Source: Pseudonocardia sp. DSM 110487
Lineage (GTDB): Bacteria > Actinomycetota > Actinomycetes > Mycobacteriales > Pseudonocardiaceae
DNA: 64,000 bases
Assembly: GCF_019468565.1 (NCBI RefSeq)
Contig: NZ_CP080521.1
Coordinates: forward strand, 2,418,001-2,482,000
Direction: 5' to 3'
Positions 41,229-50,122 of this stretch are shown here, piece after piece (within the stretch, counting starts at the first letter, position 1; each line of letters opens with the position of its first letter). The notes beneath the pieces were generated by a model. That model was not told the origin of the DNA. It ran no database searches and saw only the letters and a program-made list of their open reading frames with translations. The translations under genes and the position numbers were made by a program.

Positions 41229-42761
41229 TCATCCCGTTTCCCGCTGCTGGTACTCGGCCTCTCGGACGGTGAGCGCGAGGTCGTGGAGCTCGAGCCGCCC
41301 GGCCGGGCTGACGATCGTGGTGCCCGCGCCGGGGGCGCGGCAGACCGTCAGCTCCCAGCCGCCCAGGTCGGCGCGCGCGACCTCGCCCGCGGCGAGTGGG
41401 CGGCCCCGTTCGACCAGCGCCCGGGAGTAGAGGCCGAGCAGCACGGCGCGGGCCTCGTCGGAGAGCCGGACGGTGCCGAGCTGCCCGGCGTGCGCCCGGA
41501 TCTCGGCCAGCGCCGCGGCCCGGCGTTCCTCCGCGCGTTCCCGCTCGGCGATCCGGGCCGCCTTCGCCGCCGCGTAGTCCTCGCGTCGACCCGCCCGTCC
41601 GCGGACGGCGCGCGCGCCGGTGCGGCGGAGGGCGACCGGGACGTCGGCGACCGGGGTGCGCCACCAGGATGCCGTGGGCGGGATCGGGTCGGCGTCGTCG
41701 TCGGCGACGAAGGCGAGATGGCGGCACGAGTAGAGGCCGAAGGCGGCGGCCCACAGGGCGTGCGCCGTGTCGTCGTCGGCCTCGGCGAACCACCGGGCCA
41801 AGGTGAGGAGGTCGGCGTAGCGGCTCTGTTCCCGGCCGCCGGTGGCGATGCGGCGCAGGTTGACCAGCAGCGCCCGCATCGCGTCGGTGGCCAGGCGGCG
41901 GACGCCGGCGGCGTCGGAGTCGCGTCCGGCGCCCCCGATGAACCACGCGTGCAGGCTCGCCCAGTCGGCCGGGTCCAGCCCGGCGCTGCGCCGCGCCACC
42001 TCCCCGTCGACGCCGCGGAGCCGCTGCCCGGCGTTGGCCCGCGCGCACAGGGCCGGCACGTTCGACTCGACCCGCCCCAGCACGTCGGCGATCTGCGGCA
42101 TGTGCCGGGCGATCTCGTCGACGAAGCGCTGCAGGTAGTCCAGCAACGCCGTCTTGAACACCGCGAACTCGGCCCGGTCGAGGTCGTAGCGGACCAGCAC
42201 CTGCGACAGGTACGTGTAGAAGTCGCGGGTGGAGGAGACCAGGCGCTCGAACTGGGCGAACACGGTGCCGATGTCGCGGGCGAGCGTCTCCGGGTCGGCC
42301 GCCTCGATCGCCTCCCCGTCGAGCGCGGCCAGCGCGGTGAGCCCGTGCAGGATGCCGCCGAGCATCTCGGTGGACACCTCCCGGGCCGACTCGGTGTGCC
42401 CCAGCAGCTCCTCGACGAACCGGTGCACCAGCTCGCCGCGCTGGGTGAGCTGGTAGCGGGCCCGGTTCTGCAGGTACTCCCGCAGGCTCCGCGCTTCGGT
42501 CTCCCGCGGGCTGCGCGCGAGGTTGCCGTGCTCGACGAGGTAGGACAGCCGGTCGTCGACGGTCTCCCGGTCGACCTCGATGCCCAGCTCGGCGAGGCGC
42601 TCGGCGACCTCCGATGCGGACTGGTCGGACAACAGCCCGCTGATCTCCCCGGTGAACGTGCGCATGATCGCCACATACGTGGCCGACTCCTCGCCGGTGG
42701 CGTAGCGCAGCGCCTCGAGCCGGACCCGCTCGGCGTGCGTGAGGGAGGCACCCGGGGTCAT
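41229..42761 (-). CDS. jetA: Wadjet type II JetA (TIGR02677; kleisin-like subunit)
   Basis: 510 residues of TIGR02677/DUF2397. The family opening LRYATGEESATYVAIMRTF and the EIDRETVDDRLSYLVEHGNL-like winged-helix region are present. A long helical middle and a C-terminal segment rich in Arg/Ala/Glu (AAKAARIAERERAEERRAA) follow. JetA is the kleisin closing the SMC ring. I chose ATG 42761, matching the family start. It is the first gene of the four-gene operon, and the promoter should lie in 42762-42865, between it and the divergent gene at 42866. Confidence 0.9.
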   Translation of the reverse strand: MTPGASLTHAERVRLEALRYATGEESATYVAIMRTFTGEISGLLSDQSASEVAERLAELGIEVDRETVDDRLSYLVEHGNLARSPRETEARSLREYLQNRARYQLTQRGELVHRFVEELLGHTESAREVSTEMLGGILHGLTALAALDGEAIEAADPETLARDIGTVFAQFERLVSSTRDFYTYLSQVLVRYDLDRAEFAVFKTALLDYLQRFVDEIARHMPQIADVLGRVESNVPALCARANAGQRLRGVDGEVARRSAGLDPADWASLHAWFIGGAGRDSDAAGVRRLATDAMRALLVNLRRIATGGREQSRYADLLTLARWFAEADDDTAHALWAAAFGLYSCRHLAFVADDDADPIPPTASWWRTPVADVPVALRRTGARAVRGRAGRREDYAAAKAARIAERERAEERRAAALAEIRAHAGQLGTVRLSDEARAVLLGLYSRALVERGRPLAAGEVARADLGGWELTVCRAPGAGTTIVSPAGRLELHDLALTVREAEYQQRETG

Positions 42762-42865
42762 GGCGGCGAGGTTAGCGAGGGGTGCCGACAGGATCGGGTT
42801 TGCACCTGCAACCGAGTTCCGCCGTTTCGCCGCGGGAAGCGCCTGGCTCCGCTGATCATGCGCGC

Positions 42866-43907
42866 ATGGCGACCTACGCCTACGACCCCAGCACCCACCA
42901 CCTCGTCGCCGTGTGGGACACCGGCATCGGAGCCACCGCCCGAACGGTCGCGCGCGTGAACCCCACGACGAACGAGACTGTCGGCCTGCACCTGGCCAGG
43001 GCCCTGACCCGGATGTCGGAGGCGGTCTGGCTGAGCTACGTCCGTCCGGAGATCTGCGACCTGCCGGTGGCCGACGCGCTCCAGGCGATGCGCCGCCCGC
43101 ACCTGCCGGAGGCCGGACCTGCTGCGCGTGGAGCCGCACCCGGTGGTGGAGAGCGCGCACCGCATCGGGCGGGAGCTGCGTGAGGTGGGAAGCGCCGGCG
43201 TCAGCCGGGCTGTCATCGCAGATGTCGAGGAGGAGATCACCGCCGCCGGGAAAGCCGAACGCGGCGACCTCACGGGCCGCGCGCGGCAGGCCGTGATGCT
43301 CACCCGCGTCACGCCGTCACCGGCACAGATCGCCGTCGCCGACCGGCTGCCGCACGACGTGCCGATGGGCAGCCCCCGGCTCTACACGGAGGTCGAGCCG
43401 TCGGCCGCCGCCGTGGCCGCGATCCACTGGTTCCTGGCAGCGGTCACCGTGATGGAGCGCCTTGCCGAGACCACCGCCGAGGACGCCGTCGACCAGGCCG
43501 AGCAGGTCGAGTACTTCGATTCGGCGGTGGCACGCACCGTGCTGCGGATGGCGTCGTCCGAGCGGCCGGACCGGACGCCGCTGGGAATCGCGCAGGAGCT
43601 GCTGCAGATGGCGGTGCTGGCGTCGCGCGGGATGCTCCTCGCGGCGAGCGAGCCGGTGCCTGACGAGCCGTGCTTCACCGCCCTCGACCCGTCCCGTCCC
43701 GCGCGCTGCCTGCTCGACGGGCTCGTCGGCGGGATCCAGGCGCTGGCGGCGCTGCACGCCACGTACCTGGACCCCGAGCTCGACCCGTCGTGCGACGAGG
43801 TGGAGTGGATGGAGCTGGCCCGCAAGCACTTCGACGTGGCGGTCCGGGAGGAGGCGGCGGCGCGGGGGCCGGAGCGGATGGCCGAGCTCGTGGTGTCGTC
43901 GGCGTGA
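42866..43907 (+). pseudogene. Unknown actinobacterial gene split by a frameshift
   Basis: ATG 42866 opens ATYAYDPSTHHLVAVWDTGI and reads to RRPHLPEA near 43112. In the next frame the protein continues smoothly as DLLRVEPHPVVESAHRIGRE to a stop at 43907. One extra base in the GGCCGG run at 43111-43116 explains the break. Joined, it is about 346 residues, soluble and helical, with EPSAAAVAAIHWFLAAVTV near the middle. I recognise no domain. Alternatively two coupled genes exist, the second from GTG 43128. A tail copy lies at 30284-30340. Confidence 0.6.
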
Positions 43908-43926
43908 GCCGGGGCCCTGACCCGAA

Positions 43927-43998
43927 TCAGGACGGCTCGGCCTCGAAGCTCGGCCAGTCGTACTCGATGTCCTTGACGTCCCGGTACGGCGGCCGACG
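43927..43998 (-). pseudogene. Short C-terminal gene fragment
   Basis: The minus strand reads YRDVKDIEYDWPSFEAEPS and a stop at 43927-43929. The codon usage and composition look coding, but no upstream frame continues it. The remainder of the 43908-44116 gap has, on the plus strand, another isolated protein-like run (AVTGKTAVEALLADRDEVIR, about 44010-44070). I cannot name either family. Confidence 0.3.
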
Positions 43999-44116
43999 CC
44001 CACCTCGCCGTGACGGGCAAGACGGCCGTCGAGGCGCTGCTCGCCGACCGGGACGAGGTGATCCGAACGCCTTCGGCTGAGGGTGGCACGCACTCAGGCG
44101 AGTTGCTGGAGGGCGC

Positions 44117-45127
44117 TCAATGTGCCTGCCGTCTCCCCAGCCGTGCCTTCGTCTCCTCGACGTCCATGCCGTGCAGCCGTAGCAGGTTCTCGCCGAGGAT
44201 CTTGCGCTTGGCCTGGTCGGTGAGCTGCGGGTAGCCGTAGCCCTCGCACAGATCCTGCGGTATCTGGAAGTCCATGAACGCCCGCAGCGCCCACTGCGGC
44301 CGCCAGATCGGAGCCTCCGAGCCGTAGATGATCTTGTCCTCGCCGCACCAGAAGAGCAGCTTGCCGAGCGTCTCGGCGAATGCCCGCGGCGCCCGGTCGA
44401 TGAAGTTGATCGTCGCGGCGATCGAGGCGTACAGGTTCGGGTGCCGGATGAGCTGCCAGCACACCTCGTCGATGAACGGCAGCCCGACGTGGAAGATCAC
44501 GAAGTTGATGTCGGGGAAGTTCGCGGCGGCCCCGTCCATGTCCCAGGTCTGGGTCGCCTCGATCGGCTGTGGACCCAGCGGGAGGCCCTTGTGCACGCCG
44601 ATCAGGTTGATCCCCAGCTCCTGTGCCTTCTCGAAGACGGGGAACGCGACGCGCGGGTCGTCCATCCGCCAGGGGAACGGCGAGCCGTAGTCGTAGCGCA
44701 CGTTGTAGAACTTGAACGCCTTGGCATCGAACTCGCCGACCTGCCGCTCCATGAGGTCGAGCGCCCTGCGGCCCTCGAGCGGGTTCACCGAGCCCCAGAA
44801 GATGGTCCGGTCAGGGTCGCGGAAGGCGAGCTCCGCGCACTCCTCCCACGGCGACAGGCCGTCGCGGAACAGGTCGGTGAGAGGGAGTGGCATCGCGACG
44901 AGCATGTCGGTGTCGGAGCGGTCGAAGACCATGCGGTGGACGTCGCCCGGGGTCCAGGCCCTGAGGAAGTCGTCGGCGGCGAGCTTGGGCTCGTCATCCG
45001 GGGTCAGGGCCTGGTGGAAGGCGTAGACGTGGTTGGCGAACATCTCGCCCGCCCGGCCGATGGTGTTCTTGGCACTGAAGTTGAACAGGTGCGCGACCCC
45101 GTCGAAGACGAAAGCGTCGCCGATCAT
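44117..45127 (-). CDS. Amidohydrolase family protein (full length)
   Basis: 336 residues of the amidohydrolase-2 type. It has the N-terminal FVFDGVAHLFNFSAKN, GINLIGVHKGLPLGP in mid-protein, NFVIFHVGLPF, and IIYGSEAPIW where the family has its late acidic motif. The start ATG 45127 overlaps the MIP18-gene stop by 4 bp. It aligns region by region with the truncated amidohydrolase at 2-871, so the two are paralogues, each with a MIP18 partner. The IclR regulator upstream is its likely controller. Substrate unknown. Confidence 0.85.
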   Translation of the reverse strand: MIGDAFVFDGVAHLFNFSAKNTIGRAGEMFANHVYAFHQALTPDDEPKLAADDFLRAWTPGDVHRMVFDRSDTDMLVAMPLPLTDLFRDGLSPWEECAELAFRDPDRTIFWGSVNPLEGRRALDLMERQVGEFDAKAFKFYNVRYDYGSPFPWRMDDPRVAFPVFEKAQELGINLIGVHKGLPLGPQPIEATQTWDMDGAAANFPDINFVIFHVGLPFIDEVCWQLIRHPNLYASIAATINFIDRAPRAFAETLGKLLFWCGEDKIIYGSEAPIWRPQWALRAFMDFQIPQDLCEGYGYPQLTDQAKRKILGENLLRLHGMDVEETKARLGRRQAH

Positions 45128-45504
45128 CTGCTGGCCTCCTGGGCGGCGATGTAGGCGTCCCGGTCCGGAACGGCGGTCGGGTCGGGCAGCAGGCGGAGCT
45201 TGCGGGCGGCGGATGCCGAGAGCCGGTCGGTCGTCCACGCCTCGTCCCAGACGACCTTTGCCTCAGCGCTCTCGACGCCGGAGTGCGCAACGATCGCGTC
45301 CTCGACGTCGCTGAGCACTCGGGACGCGAACGGGCACCATCCGGACGTGAGCACCAGCTCGATGCGGGCGTGCCGCTCGTTGACGGTGACCGCCCGGAGC
45401 AGCCCCATGTCGACCACCGAGATCCCCTTCTCCCGGCAGCAGGGGTCGTAGACGTCGGACAGCGCGCGGACGGCCCAGACCGGCGCATCCGGAGGGGTGG
45501 CCAT
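45124..45504 (-). CDS. MIP18/DUF59-type iron-sulfur assembly protein (short form)
   Basis: 126 residues. The MIP18 fold is recognisable from VYDPCCREKGISVVDMGLL, then ELVLTSGWCPFASRVLSDVE, with a cysteine in the conserved loop (SGWCPF). Compared with the 229-residue relative at 868-1557 it lacks the C-terminal extension. It overlaps the amidohydrolase by 4 bp, so the order is MIP18 then amidohydrolase, the reverse of the left-edge operon. A role in metallocentre assembly for a partner enzyme is inferred. Confidence 0.82.
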   Translation of the reverse strand: MATPPDAPVWAVRALSDVYDPCCREKGISVVDMGLLRAVTVNERHARIELVLTSGWCPFASRVLSDVEDAIVAHSGVESAEAKVVWDEAWTTDRLSASAARKLRLLPDPTAVPDRDAYIAAQEASR

Positions 45505-45582
45505 CCCGTAATCCTGTGACCCGGGGCACAGCCCTCGAAAGGGGTCGGGTTTCAGATGGTGACGACGAAGGTCAGGCGACCC

Positions 45583-46380
45583 TCAGTTGCTGCCCACCAG
45601 GGCGAACGCGCGCGACACGCGGCCCGCCCCGGCCTGCAGGGCGCCCACCCAGTGTTCGCGGTCCGGGTACCGCGGCGGGACGACGATGCCCAGGGCGCCG
45701 GCGCCCGTGGCGGTGACGAACGGTACGGCGAGGCAGGCGACGCCGAGCGCGTACTCCTCGTCGTCGACGGCCACCGCACCGGGCGGTGGGAGCCGCAGCT
45801 TCCGGGGATCGACGACCGTGCGCGGGGTGAGGTCGTGCAGCGGATGGCGGGACAGGTAGTCGAGCCGCTCGGTCGCCGGCAGCTGGCCGAGGATGCACTT
45901 GCCCAGCGCGGTGGCGTGCGCCGCGTCGTGCAACCCGACCCACAGGTCGATCCGCGGGGACTTGGGGCTGTCCACGACATCGATGATGACGACCTCACCG
46001 TCGACGTGCCGGGCGACGTAGACCGCGCCGCCGATCTTGTCGCGCAGCCATTCCAACGCCGGGCGGGCCTGCGCCACGCCGCGCGCTGCCCGGCCCTGCC
46101 CGCGGATGACGTCGAGGCGGTGGCCGAGTACGTAGGTCCCGTCGTCGAGGCGCTGCAGCCAGCCCTCGTGGGTGCACGTGCGCAGCAGGTGGTAGGCCGT
46201 GGCGAGGGGGAGGCCCGCGGCCCGCGCGACCTCCTTCGCGGACGCCCGCCCCTCGCGCTCAGCAACGACCTCGATCACCCGCAGCGCACGCTGCACCGAC
46301 TGGATGAGCGTCGGCCCGCCGCGCTGATGCTCCGAGTCGGAGATCGGCCCGGACCCTCGTCCAACCATCGGCTCTGCCAT
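45583..46380 (-). CDS. IclR-family transcriptional regulator
   Basis: 265 residues. The N-terminal winged HTH is clear: SVQRALRVIEVVAEREGRAS, then KEVARAAGLPLATAYHLLRT. The C-terminal effector domain has AAHATALGKCILGQLP and PFVTATGAGALGIVVP. It lies 78 bp upstream of the MIP18/amidohydrolase pair in the same direction, so it is likely co-regulated with it and probably its regulator. Confidence 0.88.
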   Translation of the reverse strand: MAEPMVGRGSGPISDSEHQRGGPTLIQSVQRALRVIEVVAEREGRASAKEVARAAGLPLATAYHLLRTCTHEGWLQRLDDGTYVLGHRLDVIRGQGRAARGVAQARPALEWLRDKIGGAVYVARHVDGEVVIIDVVDSPKSPRIDLWVGLHDAAHATALGKCILGQLPATERLDYLSRHPLHDLTPRTVVDPRKLRLPPPGAVAVDDEEYALGVACLAVPFVTATGAGALGIVVPPRYPDREHWVGALQAGAGRVSRAFALVGSN

Positions 46381-46848
46381 CCCCTCGCCCCATCGCGGTG
46401 GATTCCTCCAGCCTCCCAGAACGGGTTGGCAGGGGGAAGGCGTCGGCGTCGAGGTGCTTCGGCGGGTGCGGGGAGAGGAGTAACCAACGCGACGACTCGG
46501 CGCACGCCGAGGTCACGCAGCCGCCGTGCGCGTGCGGACACATCGGTGAGCAGCTGGACGACCGTCGCCGGCACCTCGTGTACGGCCCGTTCGTCAAGGA
46601 ACGCCGCGCAAGGGGGGCGACGTCGACGACATCGCCCGCCTGACCTCCGGGACGTTCTACGCCGTGAGTGACCGGGGTGCGGTTCGACAAGGTCCGGATG
46701 CCGATGTGCCTGAGCCACCACCCGTCCAGCGCCCTGACCGAGGAGGAGGTGCTCCGGCGGGCGAAAGGGGAGTCGGACCGATGACTTTCGGCGGCGTGGC
46801 CGGTCTACACGGAGGACCCGTACGCGTAACCCGCCAGGAGGTCCGCTC
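46381..46848 (+). other. 468-bp gap with a decayed coding remnant
   Basis: No intact gene. Near 46624-46660 the plus strand reads DVDDIARLTSGTFYAVSD. One frame over it continues as VRFDKVRMPMCLSHHPSSAL and TEEEVLRRAKGESDR to a stop at 46782-46784. This looks like the tail of a real protein with one frameshift and no beginning. I do not recognise the family. AGGAGGT at 46838-46844 is the ribosome site of the DUF899 gene. Confidence 0.4.
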
Positions 46849-47595
46849 ATGAGCCTGCCCGAGATCGTGTCACGCAAGGAGTGGCTGGACGCCCGCAAGC
46901 AGCTACTGGTGAAGGAGAAGGAGGCCACGCGAGCCCGGGACGCGCTGAACACGGAGCGCCGGATGCTGCCGATGGTCGAGATCGACAAGGCGTACGCCTT
47001 CACCGGCCCGAGCGGCCCGGCCACGCTTCAGGACCTGTTCGAGGGGCGCCGTCAGCTCATCGTCCAGCACATGATGTTCGGCCCCGACTGGGAGGACGGG
47101 TGCCCCAGCTGCACCGCAGGGATCGACGAGATCGCGCCCGGGCTGCTCGCCCACCTGCACGTCCGGGACACCACGTTCGCGGTCGTCGCGCGAGCGCCGA
47201 TCGAGAAGATCGAGCGGTACAAGGCCAAGCGTGGCTGGACGCTGCCGATGTACTCCTCGTACGGCAGCGACTTCAACTACGACTTCCACGTCACCTTGGA
47301 CGAGTCGGTCGCACCGATGGAGTTCAACTACCGCACCCCCGAGGAGCACGCGCAAGCGGGCACCTCGTACTACGTGGAAGGTGATCAGCCGCTCGAACTG
47401 CCCGGCTTCAGCTGCTTCCTGCGCGACGACGACCGGGTGTTCCACACCTACTCGGTCTTCGCCCGCGGTGGCGAGATGCTCGGCGGCTCCTACGCCTTCC
47501 TGGACATGACGGCCCTGGGCCGGCAGGAGGAGTGGGAGGAGCCGAAAGGCAGGGCGGACCATGCCCGGGCCGCCATCCCGGACTTCGCCACCTGA
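46849..47595 (+). CDS. DUF899 thioredoxin-like protein
   Basis: 248 residues. EIVSRKEWLDARKQLLVKEK opens the protein as in the family. LQDLFEGRRQLIVQHMMFGP is followed by DGCPSCTAG, a CxxC redox-like pair near residue 85. SYGSDFNYDFHVT lies near 145. Start ATG 46849 sits 4 bp after AGGAGGT. DUF899 proteins have a thioredoxin-like fold and unknown substrates. It is convergent with the ABC-transporter operon, 6 bp apart. Confidence 0.9.
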   Translation: MSLPEIVSRKEWLDARKQLLVKEKEATRARDALNTERRMLPMVEIDKAYAFTGPSGPATLQDLFEGRRQLIVQHMMFGPDWEDGCPSCTAGIDEIAPGLLAHLHVRDTTFAVVARAPIEKIERYKAKRGWTLPMYSSYGSDFNYDFHVTLDESVAPMEFNYRTPEEHAQAGTSYYVEGDQPLELPGFSCFLRDDDRVFHTYSVFARGGEMLGGSYAFLDMTALGRQEEWEEPKGRADHARAAIPDFAT

Positions 47596-47601
47596 TCGAC
47601 G

Positions 47602-48594
47602 TCACCGGCGAGCCGGCTCACGAGCGAGCGCCCGGCGTTCCTCCAGCCGTGCGGCGATGCTGGGCAGCAGTCCGCGCGGCATGAAGAGCAGGACCAGGAC
47701 GAGCAGGAGTGCGTAGACCGCGTAGGAGAGCACGCTGGGGGCGTACGGCGGCATGCCCGGCATCGTTCCCAGCGCGTTCAGCGCCTGCACGAGGAGCGTG
47801 ACGAGGGTGGCCCCCACGACCGGCCCCCACACCGTGCCGAGCCCGCCCACCACGGCCATGACGACGAACTCGATCGAGATCAGAACCGGGAACGAGCCCG
47901 GCGAGATGTAGCCGAGGTAGAAGGCGTAGATCCCGCCGGCGAGCCCGGCATAGGCGGCCGAGAGGCTGAAGGCGGCGAGCTTGTAGCGGCCCACCGGGAC
48001 GCCGGCCGACTTGGCGGCGATCTCCGTGGAGGCGAGGGCGCGCAGCCCGCGCCCCGGCCGGGACCTGATGACGTTGCGGGCGAGGAGCAGCGCGAGCGCG
48101 GCGGCCACCCACGTGACGTAGGCGTAGGCGAGCGAGCTGGTGAGCGTCGCGTCGCCGACGCCGAGCTGTGGGATGCCGCGCAGGCCGATGTCCCCGCCAG
48201 TGAACTCGAACTGGCCGACCAGCGAGAGCAGGATGAGCTGCACGGCCAGGGTGGCGAAGGCGAGGTAGTGGCCGCGCAGCCGCAGCAGCGGTATGCCGAC
48301 GGCGGCGGCCACCGCGGCGGCGAACACCGGCGCCGCGGCCAGACCGAGCAGCGGGGGGAGGCCACCCACGGCCATCAGGCCCGCGGTGTAGGCGCCGATG
48401 GCGTAGAAGGCGCCCTGGCCGAGGGAAACCTGCCCTGCATACCCCATCAGCAGCGACAGCCCCGTGGTGACGATGATCGCCAGCCCCAGCAGGATGTAGA
48501 TGGTGAGCTGGGACCTGCTCATCAGGAGCGGTACGGCGCACGAGCCCGCCGCGACGGCGCCGGCCACGGTGTAGCCGAACTTCGGTCGGGTCAC
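47602..48594 (-). CDS. livM: Branched-chain amino acid-type ABC permease, LivM-like
   Basis: 330 residues from GTG 48594, which overlaps the livH stop (GTGA) and has GGAGG just before it. It has eight to ten membrane segments, LSLLMGYAGQVSLGQGAFYA near residue 45, and the cytoplasmic coupling loop RALASTEIAAKSAGVPVGRY near 210. It ends in LFMPRGLLPS, typical of LivM. With LivH it forms the membrane channel. It is the last gene of the five-gene operon. Confidence 0.9.
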   Translation of the reverse strand: MTRPKFGYTVAGAVAAGSCAVPLLMSRSQLTIYILLGLAIIVTTGLSLLMGYAGQVSLGQGAFYAIGAYTAGLMAVGGLPPLLGLAAAPVFAAAVAAAVGIPLLRLRGHYLAFATLAVQLILLSLVGQFEFTGGDIGLRGIPQLGVGDATLTSSLAYAYVTWVAAALALLLARNVIRSRPGRGLRALASTEIAAKSAGVPVGRYKLAAFSLSAAYAGLAGGIYAFYLGYISPGSFPVLISIEFVVMAVVGGLGTVWGPVVGATLVTLLVQALNALGTMPGMPPYAPSVLSYAVYALLLVLVLLFMPRGLLPSIAARLEERRALAREPARR

Positions 48595-49445
48595 GCCTCC
48601 TCCAGAACGCTGCGGCGGCTGGCCTGCCAGACCATGAGCGCCAGCATGATGGTGAGCGCGACCTCGGTCTGGAACGCCGAGTTGATGTAGCCGGCGACGA
48701 AGGACTGGGCCACGCCGAGGACGAGCCCGCCAACGAGCGCCATCCCGGGCCGCATGAGCCCGCCGAAGATGGCCGCGGCGAACCCGTTGATCGCCAGCGA
48801 GACGTCGGAGTCGAAAGTGACTGCCTGCAGCGGGGTGACGAGGACGCCGGCCAGGCCACCCAGGACACCGCCGAGGGCGAAGGCGATCAGGCCCATCCGG
48901 GTGACGTCGATGCCGACGAGCCGGGCGGAGTGCGGGTTGCTCGCGCACGCGGCGAGCCCCTTGCCGAGGTAGGTGCGGCCGAAGAACAGCTCCAGCAACG
49001 CGAACGTGACGAGCGCGACGACGATGACGAGGAAGTACTGCTGCTGGATGCGGGCCCCCGCGATCGTCAACGCGCCGGGGAGGCCGGGGAACGACACCGG
49101 CTGGTCGCCCCAGATGACGATCTCGACCGCGTAGGCGAAGATCGCGACGCCAAGGGTGATGACGAGGGAGGCCAGCGGCGGTGTCCCCGGCTTGCCGATC
49201 GCGATGACACCGACCACGAGCCCGATGACTCCGGCGAGGGCGACGGCGGCGACCTCCGCAACGCCGTGCGGAAGGCCGCCGGTGAGCAGGGAGGCTGTCG
49301 TCAACCCCGCGACCACGGGGAAGGCACCCTGCGCGAAGTTCACCACCCGGGTGACGCGGTGGATGACGACGAACCCGCTCCCCACGAGGGCGAACGCGCA
49401 GCCGAGCGCGAGCCCGGAGATCAGGTACTGGACGAATGCGCTCAC
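48591..49445 (-). CDS. livH: Branched-chain amino acid-type ABC permease, LivH-like
   Basis: 284 residues with about eight membrane segments. The opening YLISGLALGCAFALVGSGFV, then VVNFAQGAFPVVAG, and the coupling loop LAACASNPHSARLVGIDVTR near 175 are LivH hallmarks. Late GGLMRPGMALVGGLVLG fits the family. ATG 49445 overlaps the livF stop by 4 bp. Confidence 0.9.
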   Translation of the reverse strand: MSAFVQYLISGLALGCAFALVGSGFVVIHRVTRVVNFAQGAFPVVAGLTTASLLTGGLPHGVAEVAAVALAGVIGLVVGVIAIGKPGTPPLASLVITLGVAIFAYAVEIVIWGDQPVSFPGLPGALTIAGARIQQQYFLVIVVALVTFALLELFFGRTYLGKGLAACASNPHSARLVGIDVTRMGLIAFALGGVLGGLAGVLVTPLQAVTFDSDVSLAINGFAAAIFGGLMRPGMALVGGLVLGVAQSFVAGYINSAFQTEVALTIMLALMVWQASRRSVLEEA

Positions 49446-50122
49446 GTGGCCGGCTCACCGTTCTCGGTGACGGGGCCGCCGAGGTACGCGCGTTGGACCG
49501 CCGCGCTGTTCGCCAGGTCCGAGCAGCTGCCGTCGGCGACGATGCGCCCCGCCTCGATGATGTAGGCGCGCTCGCAGACGTCGAAGGCCAGCCGGGCGTT
49601 CTGCTCGACCAGCAGGACGGCCATGCCGCGCTCCTCGTTGAGCGTGCGCAGGTGCTCGACGAGGTCGGCCACGACGAGCGGCGCGAGGCCCAGCGAGAGC
49701 TCGTCGACGGCGAGGATGTCCGGATCCGACATCAGCGCCCGCCCGACGGCCACCATCTGCTGCTCTCCCCCGGACAGGGTGTCGGCGCGGCGGTGGCGCA
49801 ACCGGTCCAGGTCGGGGAACAGCCGGTAGACCCGGCCCGGATCGCGGTCGCCGGAGCGCCAGGCCCCGAGCCGCACGTTGTCCTCGACGGTGAGGTCACC
49901 GAAGAGCTGCCGCCCCTCGGGTACTTGGGCCAGCCGTCCCTCGATGCGCATCCGACCGGCAGCGGGTCTCAGGATCCCGGACAGCGTGTTCAGCAGCGTG
50001 CTCTTGCCCGCGCCGTTCGGCCCGACCAGCGCCACCATCTCCCGCGGCCCGAGCCGCAGGCTCACCCCGTCCAGCGCGGTCGCCGCGCCGTAGCGGACGA
50101 CGAGGTCGTCCACCTCAAGCAT
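49442..50122 (-). CDS. livF: Branched-chain amino acid-type ABC ATPase, LivF-like
   Basis: 226 residues with all ATPase motifs: Walker A GPNGAGKST near 35, signature LSGGEQQMVAVGRAL near 130, and Walker B DILAVDELSLGLAP. The serine in DELSLGL replaces the usual proline, as is common in LivF. It overlaps livG by 8 bp and livH by 4 bp. Confidence 0.92.
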   Translation of the reverse strand: MLEVDDLVVRYGAATALDGVSLRLGPREMVALVGPNGAGKSTLLNTLSGILRPAAGRMRIEGRLAQVPEGRQLFGDLTVEDNVRLGAWRSGDRDPGRVYRLFPDLDRLRHRRADTLSGGEQQMVAVGRALMSDPDILAVDELSLGLAPLVVADLVEHLRTLNEERGMAVLLVEQNARLAFDVCERAYIIEAGRIVADGSCSDLANSAAVQRAYLGGPVTENGEPAT

